Source: Planctomycetota bacterium
GTDB taxonomy: Bacteria > Planctomycetota > Phycisphaerae > Sedimentisphaerales > SM23-30
Direction: 5' to 3'
DNA length: 13,858 bases
Assembly (NCBI GenBank): GCA_029573975.1
Contig: JAKQBU010000527.1
Span: forward strand, 1-13,858
Part shown: positions 1 to 7,357 of the stretch, piece after piece
How positions within the stretch are numbered: position 1 is the stretch's first letter
Layout of the letters: the number at the start of each line of letters is the position of its first letter
The notes under the pieces: model-generated
What the model was told of the DNA's origin: nothing
What the model saw: only the letters and a program-made list of their open reading frames with translations
Database searches by the model: none
Translations under genes and position numbers: made by a program

Positions 1-123
1 GCGCATCCTGGATGGGCGGCACGTTGGGTCGAACGCAAAAGCAAACGCAGAGAACTGGCTCGATTCTATCATTACGAGCGACATAACCTATTGGCTCCAT
101 TAAGAGTTAAAGAACGAAAATGA
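1..123 (+). CDS. C-terminal end of an unidentified protein (partial)
   Basis: The first reading frame is open from the window edge for 40 codons and stops with TGA at 121-123. The visible tail is very basic, with many Arg and Lys residues and several aromatic ones (for example WVERKSKRRELARFYHYERH), and ends in VKERK. It looks like a normal soluble protein terminus, but I recognise no family in so short a piece. The sequence becomes AT-rich immediately after the stop, as expected on leaving a gene. The alternative is a chance open frame at the edge. Confidence 0.45.
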   Translation, partial: AHPGWAARWVERKSKRRELARFYHYERHNLLAPLRVKERK

Positions 124-206
124 ATTTACACAGTACAAATAACTCCGAAAGCCCATAATGCTATTTTGACTAATTTCATTTCATTTTAATTCCAAAACCA
201 CAACAA

Positions 207-371
207 TTACCCGTTTTCGATATTGATCTGCCCCCAAGTTATGCACCACATTCCATTAGCCGGATAGGGTCGGCAACTGGTTTGCCGACGGGACACAAAA
301 GGGACGCTATTATTTTTCCTCTTTTTCGAGATCTTGTTACTGCCATAATAAGGACATTGTACGAACCGCAT
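207..371 (-). pseudogene. Possible remnant of a transposase-type zinc-ribbon N-terminus
   Basis: A 54-codon - strand frame begins MRFVQCPYYGSNKISKKRKN. That start resembles the N-terminal zinc ribbon of IS1-type and related transposases, which usually reads CPxCGSxxIxKxGK followed by a second Cys pair. Here the second Cys of the first pair is Tyr, the second pair is not intact, and nothing transposase-like follows. The resemblance rests on about 20 residues, and no upstream ribosome binding site decides a start. It may be decay debris or chance. Confidence 0.2.
269..289. repeat. Perfect 8-bp inverted repeat (hairpin) with 5-nt loop
   Basis: GTCGGCAA at 269-276 is the exact reverse complement of TTGCCGAC at 282-289, separated by CTGGT. 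The stem is GC-rich. Neither strand has a T-run after it, so it is not a classical intrinsic terminator, although it lies between converging transcripts. It could be a remnant of a mobile element end or a transcript-end hairpin. Confidence 0.45.
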
Positions 372-405
372 CTCTTCTTTTCAAGATAAAAATGCAAGCT
401 GTTCC

Positions 406-711
406 TCACTCGGCTCGTTCGCCTGCGCAGCCACGACGACCCGACGGAACTGGAAAAATAACAAAACGAATCCCTGCCCGCCTGTTCTTTTCGACTACCA
501 GAAACCTGCGAATGCCAACGGGCCTTGCGAACCGCGCCAGCCACGGGGGGAAACCGGTGTTCCATGCTCTCGGAGCTGAATGAATCCCCCAATAAAATGG
601 CAAACCCTCCAATTCCAGCGAGGCGGTGGGCCATGATTCAAATTGCCAAATTACTCTCGTTCGCCCGCACAACGCCAGACAAAATTGAAACCCCGTCCGT
701 TTCCTCAGCAT
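406..711 (-). CDS. Small ORF overlapping the GspF-like gene stop; doubtful, prepilin-like first residues
   Basis: The ATG at 711-709 overlaps the TAA stop of the GspF-like gene (TAATG), an arrangement typical of translational coupling. It opens a 101-codon frame beginning MLRKRTGFQF. The K-R-T-G-F start recalls type IV prepilin leaders, which are cleaved after Gly and followed by Phe, and prepilin genes often follow gspF/pilC. However, residue +5 is not Glu, no long hydrophobic helix follows, and the remaining protein is rich in Trp and Arg with unusual codon use. No good Shine-Dalgarno sequence precedes the ATG. It may be a frameshifted or decayed minor pseudopilin, or non-coding. Confidence 0.25.
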   Translation of the reverse strand: MLRKRTGFQFCLALCGRTRVIWQFESWPTASLELEGLPFYWGIHSAPRAWNTGFPPWLARFARPVGIRRFLVVEKNRRAGIRFVIFPVPSGRRGCAGERAE

Positions 712-1691
712 TACATCCCGCTGGTAATGGTGGACAGATACCCCGCCCAGACCGTTACGATGATATAGGCCATAAAGATCATGATAATAAAATAGATCAA
801 CCGCGGCACCCAGCGGGCCAGGGCCGCCAGCCGGTTTTCGCCGGTCTCGGCGTAATGGTCCGCCAGCTTCAACGCCGACTTGTCCAGGTCGCCGGTTTCT
901 TCGCCCACCTTCCAAATCTCGATAAACTGCCGCGGCAAACCCCGGCCAAATCCCTCCGAGGCCGGCTGCCCTTGCCTGGTGCATTCCGGCACCCGCCGGA
1001 AGATCCGCTTTACCCCCACATTCAGCGCGGAGTCCGACGCGATTTCCGAACACTCATGGACCGGTATCCCGCTATCAAGCGTCAGCGCGAACACCCGGCA
1101 GTACCGGCTCAGCCCCAGTGCCTTGATCGCCCCGCCCACCCCGGGAATATGAATCACCACCATATCCAGCAGCCACCGGATCGGCCCCCGCTGGGGTGTC
1201 AAATAGATGATCCCCAGCACCACCGCTACCGGCACGCAGAAAGGCAGAAAAAACCGTCCCACCGCCGCCAGATACTCCCGGATTGTGGTGCCTTCATTAA
1301 TCATGCTGTAAATCATGGAGATAAACGGAAGCAAAAACCCGCAGGCGATGATCATCAAAACCGGCAAAAACAGTCCCGACCGCACCGTCCGCCCCATCCG
1401 GTTGGTAAAGCGGTACCAGTCCGCCAGTTGCTGCACCATAAACCCCAGGTTCCCCGACTTCTCCCCCGCCTCCACTATATTCACCTCCAGCGGCGTGAAC
1501 GTCCACGGATGCCGCCGCATCGCCTCCGAAATCGAATCCCCCTCGCTGGTTGCCCGCGCCAGCTTCCGGAACGCCCGCCGCAGCCGCCCGCCCTGGCCGG
1601 ACGATACCGTACTCAGGGCATTGACCACATGCACACCCGCCTCCAGCATCTGCGCCAGACTATGATAGGCATTTTCTTTCCGGTTAGCCAT
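711..1691 (-). CDS. Type II secretion / type IV pilus F-family inner-membrane protein (GspF/PilC-like)
   Basis: This 326-residue protein has the two T2SF domains of GspF/PilC proteins, which sit in the inner membrane and form the platform on which the assembly ATPase drives pseudopilin assembly. The first repeat (about 8-130) contains LAQMLEAGV near the start and GEKSGNL at 76-82. The second (about 195-325) contains the matching GEETGDLD at 263-270. Hydrophobic segments lie near 106-130, 147-165 and 297-318. Family members are usually about 400 residues, and this one lacks the extra N-terminal stretch, starting directly at the first repeat. The start is well supported: AGGAGG lies 6 nt upstream and an in-frame TAA lies just beyond it. 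No GspE ATPase or pseudopilin cluster is adjacent, so the partners must be elsewhere. The promoter element resembles those of the two neighbouring glycosidase genes. Confidence 0.9.
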   Translation of the reverse strand: MANRKENAYHSLAQMLEAGVHVVNALSTVSSGQGGRLRRAFRKLARATSEGDSISEAMRRHPWTFTPLEVNIVEAGEKSGNLGFMVQQLADWYRFTNRMGRTVRSGLFLPVLMIIACGFLLPFISMIYSMINEGTTIREYLAAVGRFFLPFCVPVAVVLGIIYLTPQRGPIRWLLDMVVIHIPGVGGAIKALGLSRYCRVFALTLDSGIPVHECSEIASDSALNVGVKRIFRRVPECTRQGQPASEGFGRGLPRQFIEIWKVGEETGDLDKSALKLADHYAETGENRLAALARWVPRLIYFIIMIFMAYIIVTVWAGYLSTITSGM

Positions 1692-1697
1692 GGCCAG

Positions 1698-1703
1698 CCT
1701 CCT
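1698..1703 (-). promoter_or_regulatory. Ribosome binding site of the GspF-like gene
   Basis: AGGAGG on the - strand, a full Shine-Dalgarno match 6 nt before the ATG at 1691. It fixes the start of the GspF-like protein. Confidence 0.8.
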
Positions 1704-1744
1704 GCATGATTCCGGTTATAGTGGCTTTTTCCACAACACCCTCT

Positions 1745-1773
1745 ATGCTAACACCTTATGCTGCCGCCTGCAA
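1745..1773 (-). promoter_or_regulatory. Candidate promoter of the GspF-like gene (third copy of the shared element)
   Basis: On the - strand, TTGCAG (1773-1768), a 17-bp spacer, then TAGCAT (1750-1745). The boxes alone are mediocre. Support comes from similarity to the promoters of the two - strand glycosidase-type genes: CATCTTG, a spacer containing ATAAG(G/A)TGTTA, then the -10. Aligned with the copy at 4356-4390 I count about 25 of 36 identical bases. The region upstream (GGGAGA followed by an AT-rich block, to 1797) also resembles the sequence upstream of the 7386-7414 copy. Confidence 0.5.
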
Positions 1774-1852
1774 GATGCCAAATTCAAAATTTCTCCCTCG
1801 CCTGCCGCCGCCACTACCAATGTTGCCGGAGGAAAGGTATCACTTCCCACTG

Positions 1853-4327
1853 CTACTCACGCTGGAATCGCAGGACTTCCGATTCACCCCTCTCGAGCGG
1901 GATCACCAGGCCGGAGAGCAATTCCTGGCCGGAAACTTCCCGCATCTGGCTGCCGTCCATCCGGCTGAGACTATATTTTTTATCCGCCTCGACACCGCGA
2001 ATCCGCATCTCCACCGAGGCATAGGTTGATTCTTGCGGTCGCAAAACCACCAGGAATCCCTCACCGGCTGCCGGATCGTGGAACTCCCAGCCTACCCATT
2101 GCGTCAGATCGAAAGTCTGCGGCAAGAGCGGATAGTAGTCCTTATTCAGCAGATGCCGCACCTTTTTATAGTTTTCGATTTCCTGGCGCACCCGCTGCCG
2201 TGCCGCCTCGTCCAGCCCCGTCCAGTTGCTGGCAAAACCCAGGGGACCGGCAAAAAGACTATGCAGATCGAAGCGGCTCGCCCGGGACGCCGCCGGCAGA
2301 TTCGTATTCAGCAGCCCGCCCGGCAACAGTTGATTGCCGCCCGTCTCCTGCGAGCGTGCCGTTATCAAATTACCCGTCTCATCGCTCTTCCAGTACGTGT
2401 GCGCGCGGCGCATCGTCTCCAGGTCGATCCGCCGCCCGCCGCTCGAACAGCTCTCGATCAACAGATCAGGGTATCTCTCACGCAGACGATCGAACAGCTC
2501 GTATTCCCCCTCCAGATAACGAATCTGCGTCAGCCCCCGCGTTTCCGGCTGATCGGTACTGTCCCACCGACCCAGCGGATCAAAATTGTAATCGTAGCGA
2601 ATCCACCGGACTTGCCCTTCGTCGATAAAACCGCACATCATCTCAAACAGCCACTGGCACGCTTCAGGAATTTCCATTTTCACCTGGTTGCTGGCGACCC
2701 ATTCGGGATGTTCGCGGGCCAGCCGCGTACCCGGATCGGCCCGGCCGGGTTCAAACCACAAGCCCAGCTTCATCCCTTTCTCCACCGCGTACTTCCCGAT
2801 AGGCCCCAGTCCGTTGGGAAACTTGTCCCGATCCAGCGTCCAATTGCCGACCCCGCTGGGAAAACCGCCTTCAAACCACCCGGCATCAATACAGAAATAT
2901 TCCAAACCAAGACCCGCCGCCGCATCCATCTGCCGCTTCATCATCTCCTCACTAATTCGGTTATCGAAGGTGAACCAGTGGTTCCAGGAAACCGGCGGCA
3001 GCGGCTTCTGATCGCCTAGCAGCGCCACATAATGATCGTAAAGGATTCCCCGCAGGGCATTCGAACCGTCCCAAGCATCGCCCTGATAAAGCCCCAGCAG
3101 TACGCTCGGCGAAAATATCTTTTCCCCGGCCGGCAGCGCCAGATTCATGCCCGGCATCCCAATGGTGATTCGCACCGCGCCCGAGCCGGTTTCGGGACGA
3201 AAATCGGCCTGCCACTGTCCCGACCAGCCGATACCCACAAAAAGGCCTCGTTTCGCGGCATCATTCTGCAGCAGAAAGAAAGGAAGATCCTTCCCCGACG
3301 ATCGCCCGCCTGCCGCCGACATCATGGGAGCCGACATGAGGTTCGCTTCCAAAACCAGAAACCCCGGCCCTTCGCCGGAAGATACAAACGATCCCGTCAA
3401 GCCGCCCGTGCTGTGAATCACCCGGGTTGGCCTGGCATCGGATACCGGCAAATCCAGGGCATAGACCTCCATCAGCGGCTGGGCCGGCGTTTTGCCGCGG
3501 TTCTCGAAGAACCACCGAAACTCCACCGCCTGCCGATCCTTAAATACCTCCGCCCGCCATGTGGCCGCCAGCCCCTCCGGCCCTTCCTGCCAGGTAATCT
3601 CATGAATCAAACTGTCTTTTGTCTCCACCGGCGGCTTGACCGTGCGTGTCCATTTCTTCAGCAGCGTTTCCGAGGCTTCTCCTCCGTAAACAAATGACGC
3701 CGGTGGCGCCGCCGGACTCAGAAACGACTGCCGCGCTGCCGCGACGATTGTACTCAGCGGCAGACGCTTACCGCCCTCGTCGATCAGGCACGCCTCGCCC
3801 CAATCCGCCTGATCGTGGGAATATCCGTCACCCGCGTCGGTGACGATTAGCTCCAATTGCCGGACACCATCCACGGATATTTCGATGTGATGTGGTGGCT
3901 CATCAAAACGGCAGACCGGCGTCCGGGCTAATTCCCGCCCATCACCCTTTACCACAAACATCGCGCTGGCCTTGTCGCGTCCGTTCCGCGTGTCATCATT
4001 GTTGTCAATACCCACCTCGGCGGCAAACGTCTGCATGGGCGAATCGATCTGGAAAACGATCCGCCCGTTGGCATGGGATCCCAGACCCTCCTTGTAGTTT
4101 TTTTCACCGATCCGCAGCGGCGTATGCGTATGACACGAGGCGTTGACGGTCAGTTCGCCATAATCCTGAGCGGCGCTCATCAATCGCACCGGCACAGACC
4201 TTTCCGGCCGTACCGGCGACAAACCGATCTCCGCCAGAAACTGCGCAAACTCACCCTCCGCGCCAGCCATAACCGACGATTGAAATCCGATAAAACACAC
4301 CCAGCAAACAGCAATCCATCGTAACAT
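1853..4327 (-). CDS. Secreted NPCBM-domain GH36-like glycosidase (putative alpha-galactosidase type)
   Basis: An exported 824-residue glycosidase. Residues 1-21 are a signal peptide (MLRWIAV, hydrophobic core, cleavage likely after VMA). An NPCBM carbohydrate-binding domain spans about 32-182, with its hallmarks GLGSHANGRI, FAAEVGID and VTDAGDGYSHDQADW. A beta-sandwich leads to a clan GH-D (beta/alpha)8 barrel. Key residues are D481 in FCIDAGWF, WFEPGR, the predicted nucleophile D579 in IRYDYNFDP, and the predicted acid/base D649 in YWKSDE after ESCSSGGRR. Well-studied GH36 alpha-galactosidases have KWDMNR at the nucleophile strand, so substrate specificity is open. The start was moved to the ATG at 4327: AAGGAG lies 9 nt before it, whereas the ATG ten codons upstream overlaps the -10 box. 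The 5' end is part of a direct repeat shared with the next gene. It is paralogous to the protein at 11584-13695. Confidence 0.88.
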   Translation of the reverse strand: MLRWIAVCWVCFIGFQSSVMAGAEGEFAQFLAEIGLSPVRPERSVPVRLMSAAQDYGELTVNASCHTHTPLRIGEKNYKEGLGSHANGRIVFQIDSPMQTFAAEVGIDNNDDTRNGRDKASAMFVVKGDGRELARTPVCRFDEPPHHIEISVDGVRQLELIVTDAGDGYSHDQADWGEACLIDEGGKRLPLSTIVAAARQSFLSPAAPPASFVYGGEASETLLKKWTRTVKPPVETKDSLIHEITWQEGPEGLAATWRAEVFKDRQAVEFRWFFENRGKTPAQPLMEVYALDLPVSDARPTRVIHSTGGLTGSFVSSGEGPGFLVLEANLMSAPMMSAAGGRSSGKDLPFFLLQNDAAKRGLFVGIGWSGQWQADFRPETGSGAVRITIGMPGMNLALPAGEKIFSPSVLLGLYQGDAWDGSNALRGILYDHYVALLGDQKPLPPVSWNHWFTFDNRISEEMMKRQMDAAAGLGLEYFCIDAGWFEGGFPSGVGNWTLDRDKFPNGLGPIGKYAVEKGMKLGLWFEPGRADPGTRLAREHPEWVASNQVKMEIPEACQWLFEMMCGFIDEGQVRWIRYDYNFDPLGRWDSTDQPETRGLTQIRYLEGEYELFDRLRERYPDLLIESCSSGGRRIDLETMRRAHTYWKSDETGNLITARSQETGGNQLLPGGLLNTNLPAASRASRFDLHSLFAGPLGFASNWTGLDEAARQRVRQEIENYKKVRHLLNKDYYPLLPQTFDLTQWVGWEFHDPAAGEGFLVVLRPQESTYASVEMRIRGVEADKKYSLSRMDGSQMREVSGQELLSGLVIPLERGESEVLRFQRE

Positions 4328-4370
4328 AACTTGCGGCTCCTTATCCATATCCGGCATAATAACATCTTAT
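4231..4370 (-). repeat. Direct repeat copy A: promoter, RBS and signal peptide cassette
   Basis: This segment matches 7261-7400 in register at an offset of 3030 bases. I count about 128 of 140 identical positions, including a run of 30 identical bases at 4261-4290. It covers the -10 and spacer of the promoter, the Shine-Dalgarno sequence, the start codon, the signal peptide and about ten further codons. Similarity stops where the mature proteins begin to differ. Only two small gaps or shifts are needed to carry the match weakly through the -35 box. Confidence 0.9.
4337..4342 (-). promoter_or_regulatory. Ribosome binding site deciding the NPCBM-GH36 start
   Basis: AAGGAG on the - strand, 9 nt before the ATG at 4327. 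It lies inside the codons of the longer frame, so the start ten codons upstream would be unsupported by any Shine-Dalgarno sequence. Confidence 0.75.
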
Positions 4371-4384
4371 CCCGTCGCATACAA
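4356..4384 (-). promoter_or_regulatory. Candidate sigma70-type promoter of the NPCBM-GH36 gene
   Basis: On the - strand, TTGTAT (4384-4379), a 17-bp spacer, then TATTAT (4361-4356), five of six matches to the -10 consensus. The predicted transcript would start near 4349, only a few bases before the Shine-Dalgarno sequence. The same arrangement recurs at 7386-7414 and, more diverged, at 1745-1773. Confidence 0.6.
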
Positions 4385-4390
4385 GATGTT
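4361..4390. promoter_or_regulatory. Perfect 8-bp inverted half-sites over the promoter (possible operator)
   Basis: AACATCTT at 4361-4368 and AAGATGTT at 4383-4390 are exact reverse complements separated by 14 bp, so equivalent half-site positions are 22 bp apart, about two helical turns. One arm overlaps the -35 region, the other the upstream edge of the -10. The geometry suits a dimeric repressor or activator. The copy upstream of the next gene keeps the same spacing with 6 of 8 pairs. Confidence 0.45.
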
Positions 4391-4423
4391 TAACAAACAG
4401 TAAATCAGAAGACGAACACACTT

Positions 4424-7357
4424 CTACTCTTTCTCAAAATGGATGACCAGCCGGTTCTCTCCGCCAACGGCGGCAGTGCCGACCAGATCGGCATAAAAAC
4501 AGGATAGACTGCGATTGCGGGGATACTGATACTTGCGAACCTCCAGGGGGACACCGTTTATCCAGGCGGAAACGGCCCGCACGCGCGATTGCCTGACAAA
4601 CGGCAGCACCAGGAATGTGTGCTCGTCGAACGACGGCTCGCACCCCAGTGTGTACAGGAACGGCAGGTGAAAACTAGTCTGCACCCACCAACTGCCGGCC
4701 ATGCTCCTGGCTATCTCGGGCAGCGGATGCAAAGCGATGGCTGGCTCCGTGGATGCCGGATTGCCCCTGGGATAATCGGGCTTCTCTCCAACCTGGAAGT
4801 CGATCCATGTCTCCTGCGTTTCGCTGAAGGCGTTCTCGATATAAGCACCGCAGAAATCAGCCAACGGCCCAAGGCCAAGCTTATCGGCGTCCGCATCCCA
4901 CATCGGAAGCCGCACGCCGGCGGCCTCGACGAACAATGGAAACCGCAGGGCAGTCCCGTCCTGGAAGCCGCCGATCCAGCCCGCCGCTGTCCCCTCGGCC
5001 AGACTGCCGGCCTTGACCTCCCAGTTGCGTAACTCATCCGGTGCGGCATCGCGGCGGAACGTCACATCCATCGCCACACCCTTGTCGTTTCCCGCCACCC
5101 ACTGAATCGGCGTATCGGCCCACAATCGCCTGGGCTGTTTCGGCACGTCACGAACGCTCGCCGAAACGATGGGTTTGCTCCCATCGGGCAGCAGCACCGC
5201 ACAACGCTCGGTCCGTCCCTGTTGGCCCCAGGTTTTTACCAGGTAGCCCTGTTCCGTCGCCTCGATAGTGCCGCAAATCCCATACAATCTGGGTTCCTGG
5301 ATCTTCTCCGGCGCCGGTTTCACCTCCAGGACCAGCACGGTCTGTGCCGGAACCTGCACGCATAAAGAGGTTCCGAAAGCAGCAAAAGCCCCTTGTTCGG
5401 TAAGCCGGAGCCGCTCGACGGGGTAAAGCTCCGAAATTTCGCACGGGCCGGAACCGGAAAATCCCAGGGAGCCGTCCAGCGGCACTTCGACCGTCCGGCT
5501 CCAATACTGCGGATTGACGATAAAAACAAATCCGTGCCTGTCCTTAGCATGTCCATACATCTCGACCGATCCCATGCCGGGATCCTCACCGGACTGGTAG
5601 GTCTTTTTCCAGAGGTCAAAATTCGCTGTCAGAAAAGTCGTCCACTTCTTGTAAAAGGCAAGAACCTCCTGCCGCTGTTTGTCCGGCAGCTTGTCGAGCC
5701 AGAGGCGAATCTCCGCCGGGCAGAGGTTCGGCACGACCGCCACCGTCGCCAGCATACCGTACTGATAGTTGCGGATGTCGGGCACGATGGAGTTCTGGCA
5801 AAAAAAGTACTGGCAGTTCGTGAAATACCGATAGGGGATAAAACGAGAGTAGTGCAGCGCGACCATCTGCTCGCGCCGGGTATCATCCAGCAGCCGCGTC
5901 ATATTGAGCCCTTGCCAGGGTAACGCCATGTACGGATCGGCCAGATATAGATTAGGATTGGTCCACGCGATTTTCGGCAGGAATTCCGACCAGTTGCCGG
6001 AGTTCGACCACGTCATCATATTTGGAGAAACGTCGTTGAGCGCCGTTAGAATTTCGGTGAGTCCTAGCACCTGCGAATAGATACTGTCACGTCCCGCCGG
6101 ATGCCCGTGGTCAGCCGCATTGCACTCGTGGATGTTCAGAAAATCCAGGCAGTGAAGCTCAAAGCCATAACGTCGGTCCGTGCCCACTACCGTATCTTTA
6201 TAAAATTGGACAAACTTCGGATTGCCGAAACACACATCGGCTGGAGTAATCTTCCCCTGCGAGAAACTCTCCAGGGTATTGCGGTATTCATTATAGTGGG
6301 GGCAGAATACCATGCTCGTTCCCGAGTAATCGCCGACGCGCAGACCGTACCGCCTGGCTTCCTTGACGAGTCCATCCACAACCTGGGGGTCCGGGTCGCC
6401 GGGCACTGAGTCGAACGGCCCGGGAAATACGTGGTAGTACTCCATTCCCAGTTGCTGCGCTAATACCAGGTCCTCCTTCAACAGGTCGGTATGGAAACCC
6501 AGGGAAGGATGGTCCTTCATCGTATAAAAAACGACATCGCCCCGCGGCATCGTATAACGGTTGTTAATACTGCACGAAATGAACATGGGCCGCTCGAACC
6601 GGGGGCTGTATCGTTCTTGCATATAGGCATCCATGGCCGCCACCTCCCCATTGTCGAATCCGTAACGCTCCCGGCCGGTAAGCTCCGTCGCGCCCAGCGT
6701 GAGCGAATGGCAGATGTATTTCTCCGCGGACTTTATCTTTACAAAGGGCGGATATTCGATCCTGACATTCGCATCAGCCGCTATGATGGCGGAATAAGGA
6801 AAGTCAAGCGACGCGAACATCCCGCTATTTCCCTGCCGGAAGAATGCGGCGATGTCCGACAAACTGGTGCGGCTCACCAACGGCTCCGTTTCGGTCTGGG
6901 TATCGAGCAGCGTGACTCTCTGCAGAACAAGATCCTGCCGGGCCACGATCGACAGTTGCTTGATGATGCGCCCCTTGCCCGCGGCTTCGTAGCGGAGGAT
7001 CCACTCAAAGGTCTCATTCTCCCCGGCAAACGAGGCCTTTTGCCGGGCCAGAGGCGACGTTTCCAACAAACGAACCTTCCCCATGTCAGCTTTGACCAGG
7101 CCGCGATCCGTCTCGATCAGCCAGGCCGTCCCGCTGATCCCGGCGAGCTTTTTGTCACCAACCAAAAACTCCTTTTCATACAAACCCTGCGAATCGCAAA
7201 CCAATGTGATTTGCAGGTGCTCGTCACCTACCACAACATGGTTGCCCCGGGCGGATGATTCCGCCGGAAACGGCGTAACCTCACCCTCCCCGCCAGCCAT
7301 AACCGACGATTGAAATCCGATTAAACACACCCAGCAAACAGCAATCCATCGTACCAT
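4424..7357 (-). CDS. Large secreted protein, probable divergent clan GH-D-like glycosidase
   Basis: A 977-residue exported protein whose signal peptide (1-21, cleavage after VMA) is nearly identical to that of the NPCBM-GH36 neighbour, although the rest is not closely related. The N-terminal third (about 35-255) looks like a beta-sandwich. A barrel-like region (about 265-580) follows, with LGMEYYHVFPGPFDS, ARRYGLRVGDYSG, and a strand FELHCLDFLN carrying D405. Next comes MTWSNSGNW, then LYLADPY with D474. The order mirrors the GH36 neighbours, where IRYDYNFDP is followed by ESCSSGGRR and YWKSDE, so D405 and D474 are candidate nucleophile and acid/base (inference). The long C-terminus (about 590-977) looks like beta-rich accessory domains. 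The start at 7357 is set by AAGGAG 9 nt upstream and by the -10 box overlapping the ATG ten codons earlier. No exact family is recognised. A non-enzymatic sugar-binding role is possible. Confidence 0.75.
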   Translation of the reverse strand: MVRWIAVCWVCLIGFQSSVMAGGEGEVTPFPAESSARGNHVVVGDEHLQITLVCDSQGLYEKEFLVGDKKLAGISGTAWLIETDRGLVKADMGKVRLLETSPLARQKASFAGENETFEWILRYEAAGKGRIIKQLSIVARQDLVLQRVTLLDTQTETEPLVSRTSLSDIAAFFRQGNSGMFASLDFPYSAIIAADANVRIEYPPFVKIKSAEKYICHSLTLGATELTGRERYGFDNGEVAAMDAYMQERYSPRFERPMFISCSINNRYTMPRGDVVFYTMKDHPSLGFHTDLLKEDLVLAQQLGMEYYHVFPGPFDSVPGDPDPQVVDGLVKEARRYGLRVGDYSGTSMVFCPHYNEYRNTLESFSQGKITPADVCFGNPKFVQFYKDTVVGTDRRYGFELHCLDFLNIHECNAADHGHPAGRDSIYSQVLGLTEILTALNDVSPNMMTWSNSGNWSEFLPKIAWTNPNLYLADPYMALPWQGLNMTRLLDDTRREQMVALHYSRFIPYRYFTNCQYFFCQNSIVPDIRNYQYGMLATVAVVPNLCPAEIRLWLDKLPDKQRQEVLAFYKKWTTFLTANFDLWKKTYQSGEDPGMGSVEMYGHAKDRHGFVFIVNPQYWSRTVEVPLDGSLGFSGSGPCEISELYPVERLRLTEQGAFAAFGTSLCVQVPAQTVLVLEVKPAPEKIQEPRLYGICGTIEATEQGYLVKTWGQQGRTERCAVLLPDGSKPIVSASVRDVPKQPRRLWADTPIQWVAGNDKGVAMDVTFRRDAAPDELRNWEVKAGSLAEGTAAGWIGGFQDGTALRFPLFVEAAGVRLPMWDADADKLGLGPLADFCGAYIENAFSETQETWIDFQVGEKPDYPRGNPASTEPAIALHPLPEIARSMAGSWWVQTSFHLPFLYTLGCEPSFDEHTFLVLPFVRQSRVRAVSAWINGVPLEVRKYQYPRNRSLSCFYADLVGTAAVGGENRLVIHFEKE

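Larger units (their letters stand above)
124..405. other. Low-coding, partly AT-rich intergenic stretch
   Basis: No frame here gives a convincing protein. Bases 124-225 are AT-rich with short TTTCATTTCATTTT-type repetition. From about 226 the composition changes abruptly, beginning with GATCTGCCCCCAAGTTATG, which loosely resembles the ends of some IS3-type elements. No matching second end is visible in the window. The stretch also contains an 8-bp-stem hairpin and a weak zinc-ribbon-like ORF on the - strand, both listed separately. It lies between converging transcripts, so terminators would be expected, but I see no hairpin followed by a T-run. Confidence 0.5.

Noticed and set aside
239..634. 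131-codon - strand frame downstream of the GspF-like gene
   Set aside because: No RBS-supported start, odd Ser/Arg-rich composition, overlaps other equally poor frames; most likely non-coding.
525..1709. 394-codon + strand frame opposite the GspF-like gene
   Set aside because: Pro/Arg/His/Gln-rich with no domain; the - strand frame has both T2SF repeats, membrane segments and a perfect RBS.
2033..3019. 328-codon + strand frame opposite the NPCBM-GH36 gene
   Set aside because: Pro/Arg/Gln-rich antisense composition, no RBS and no family resemblance.
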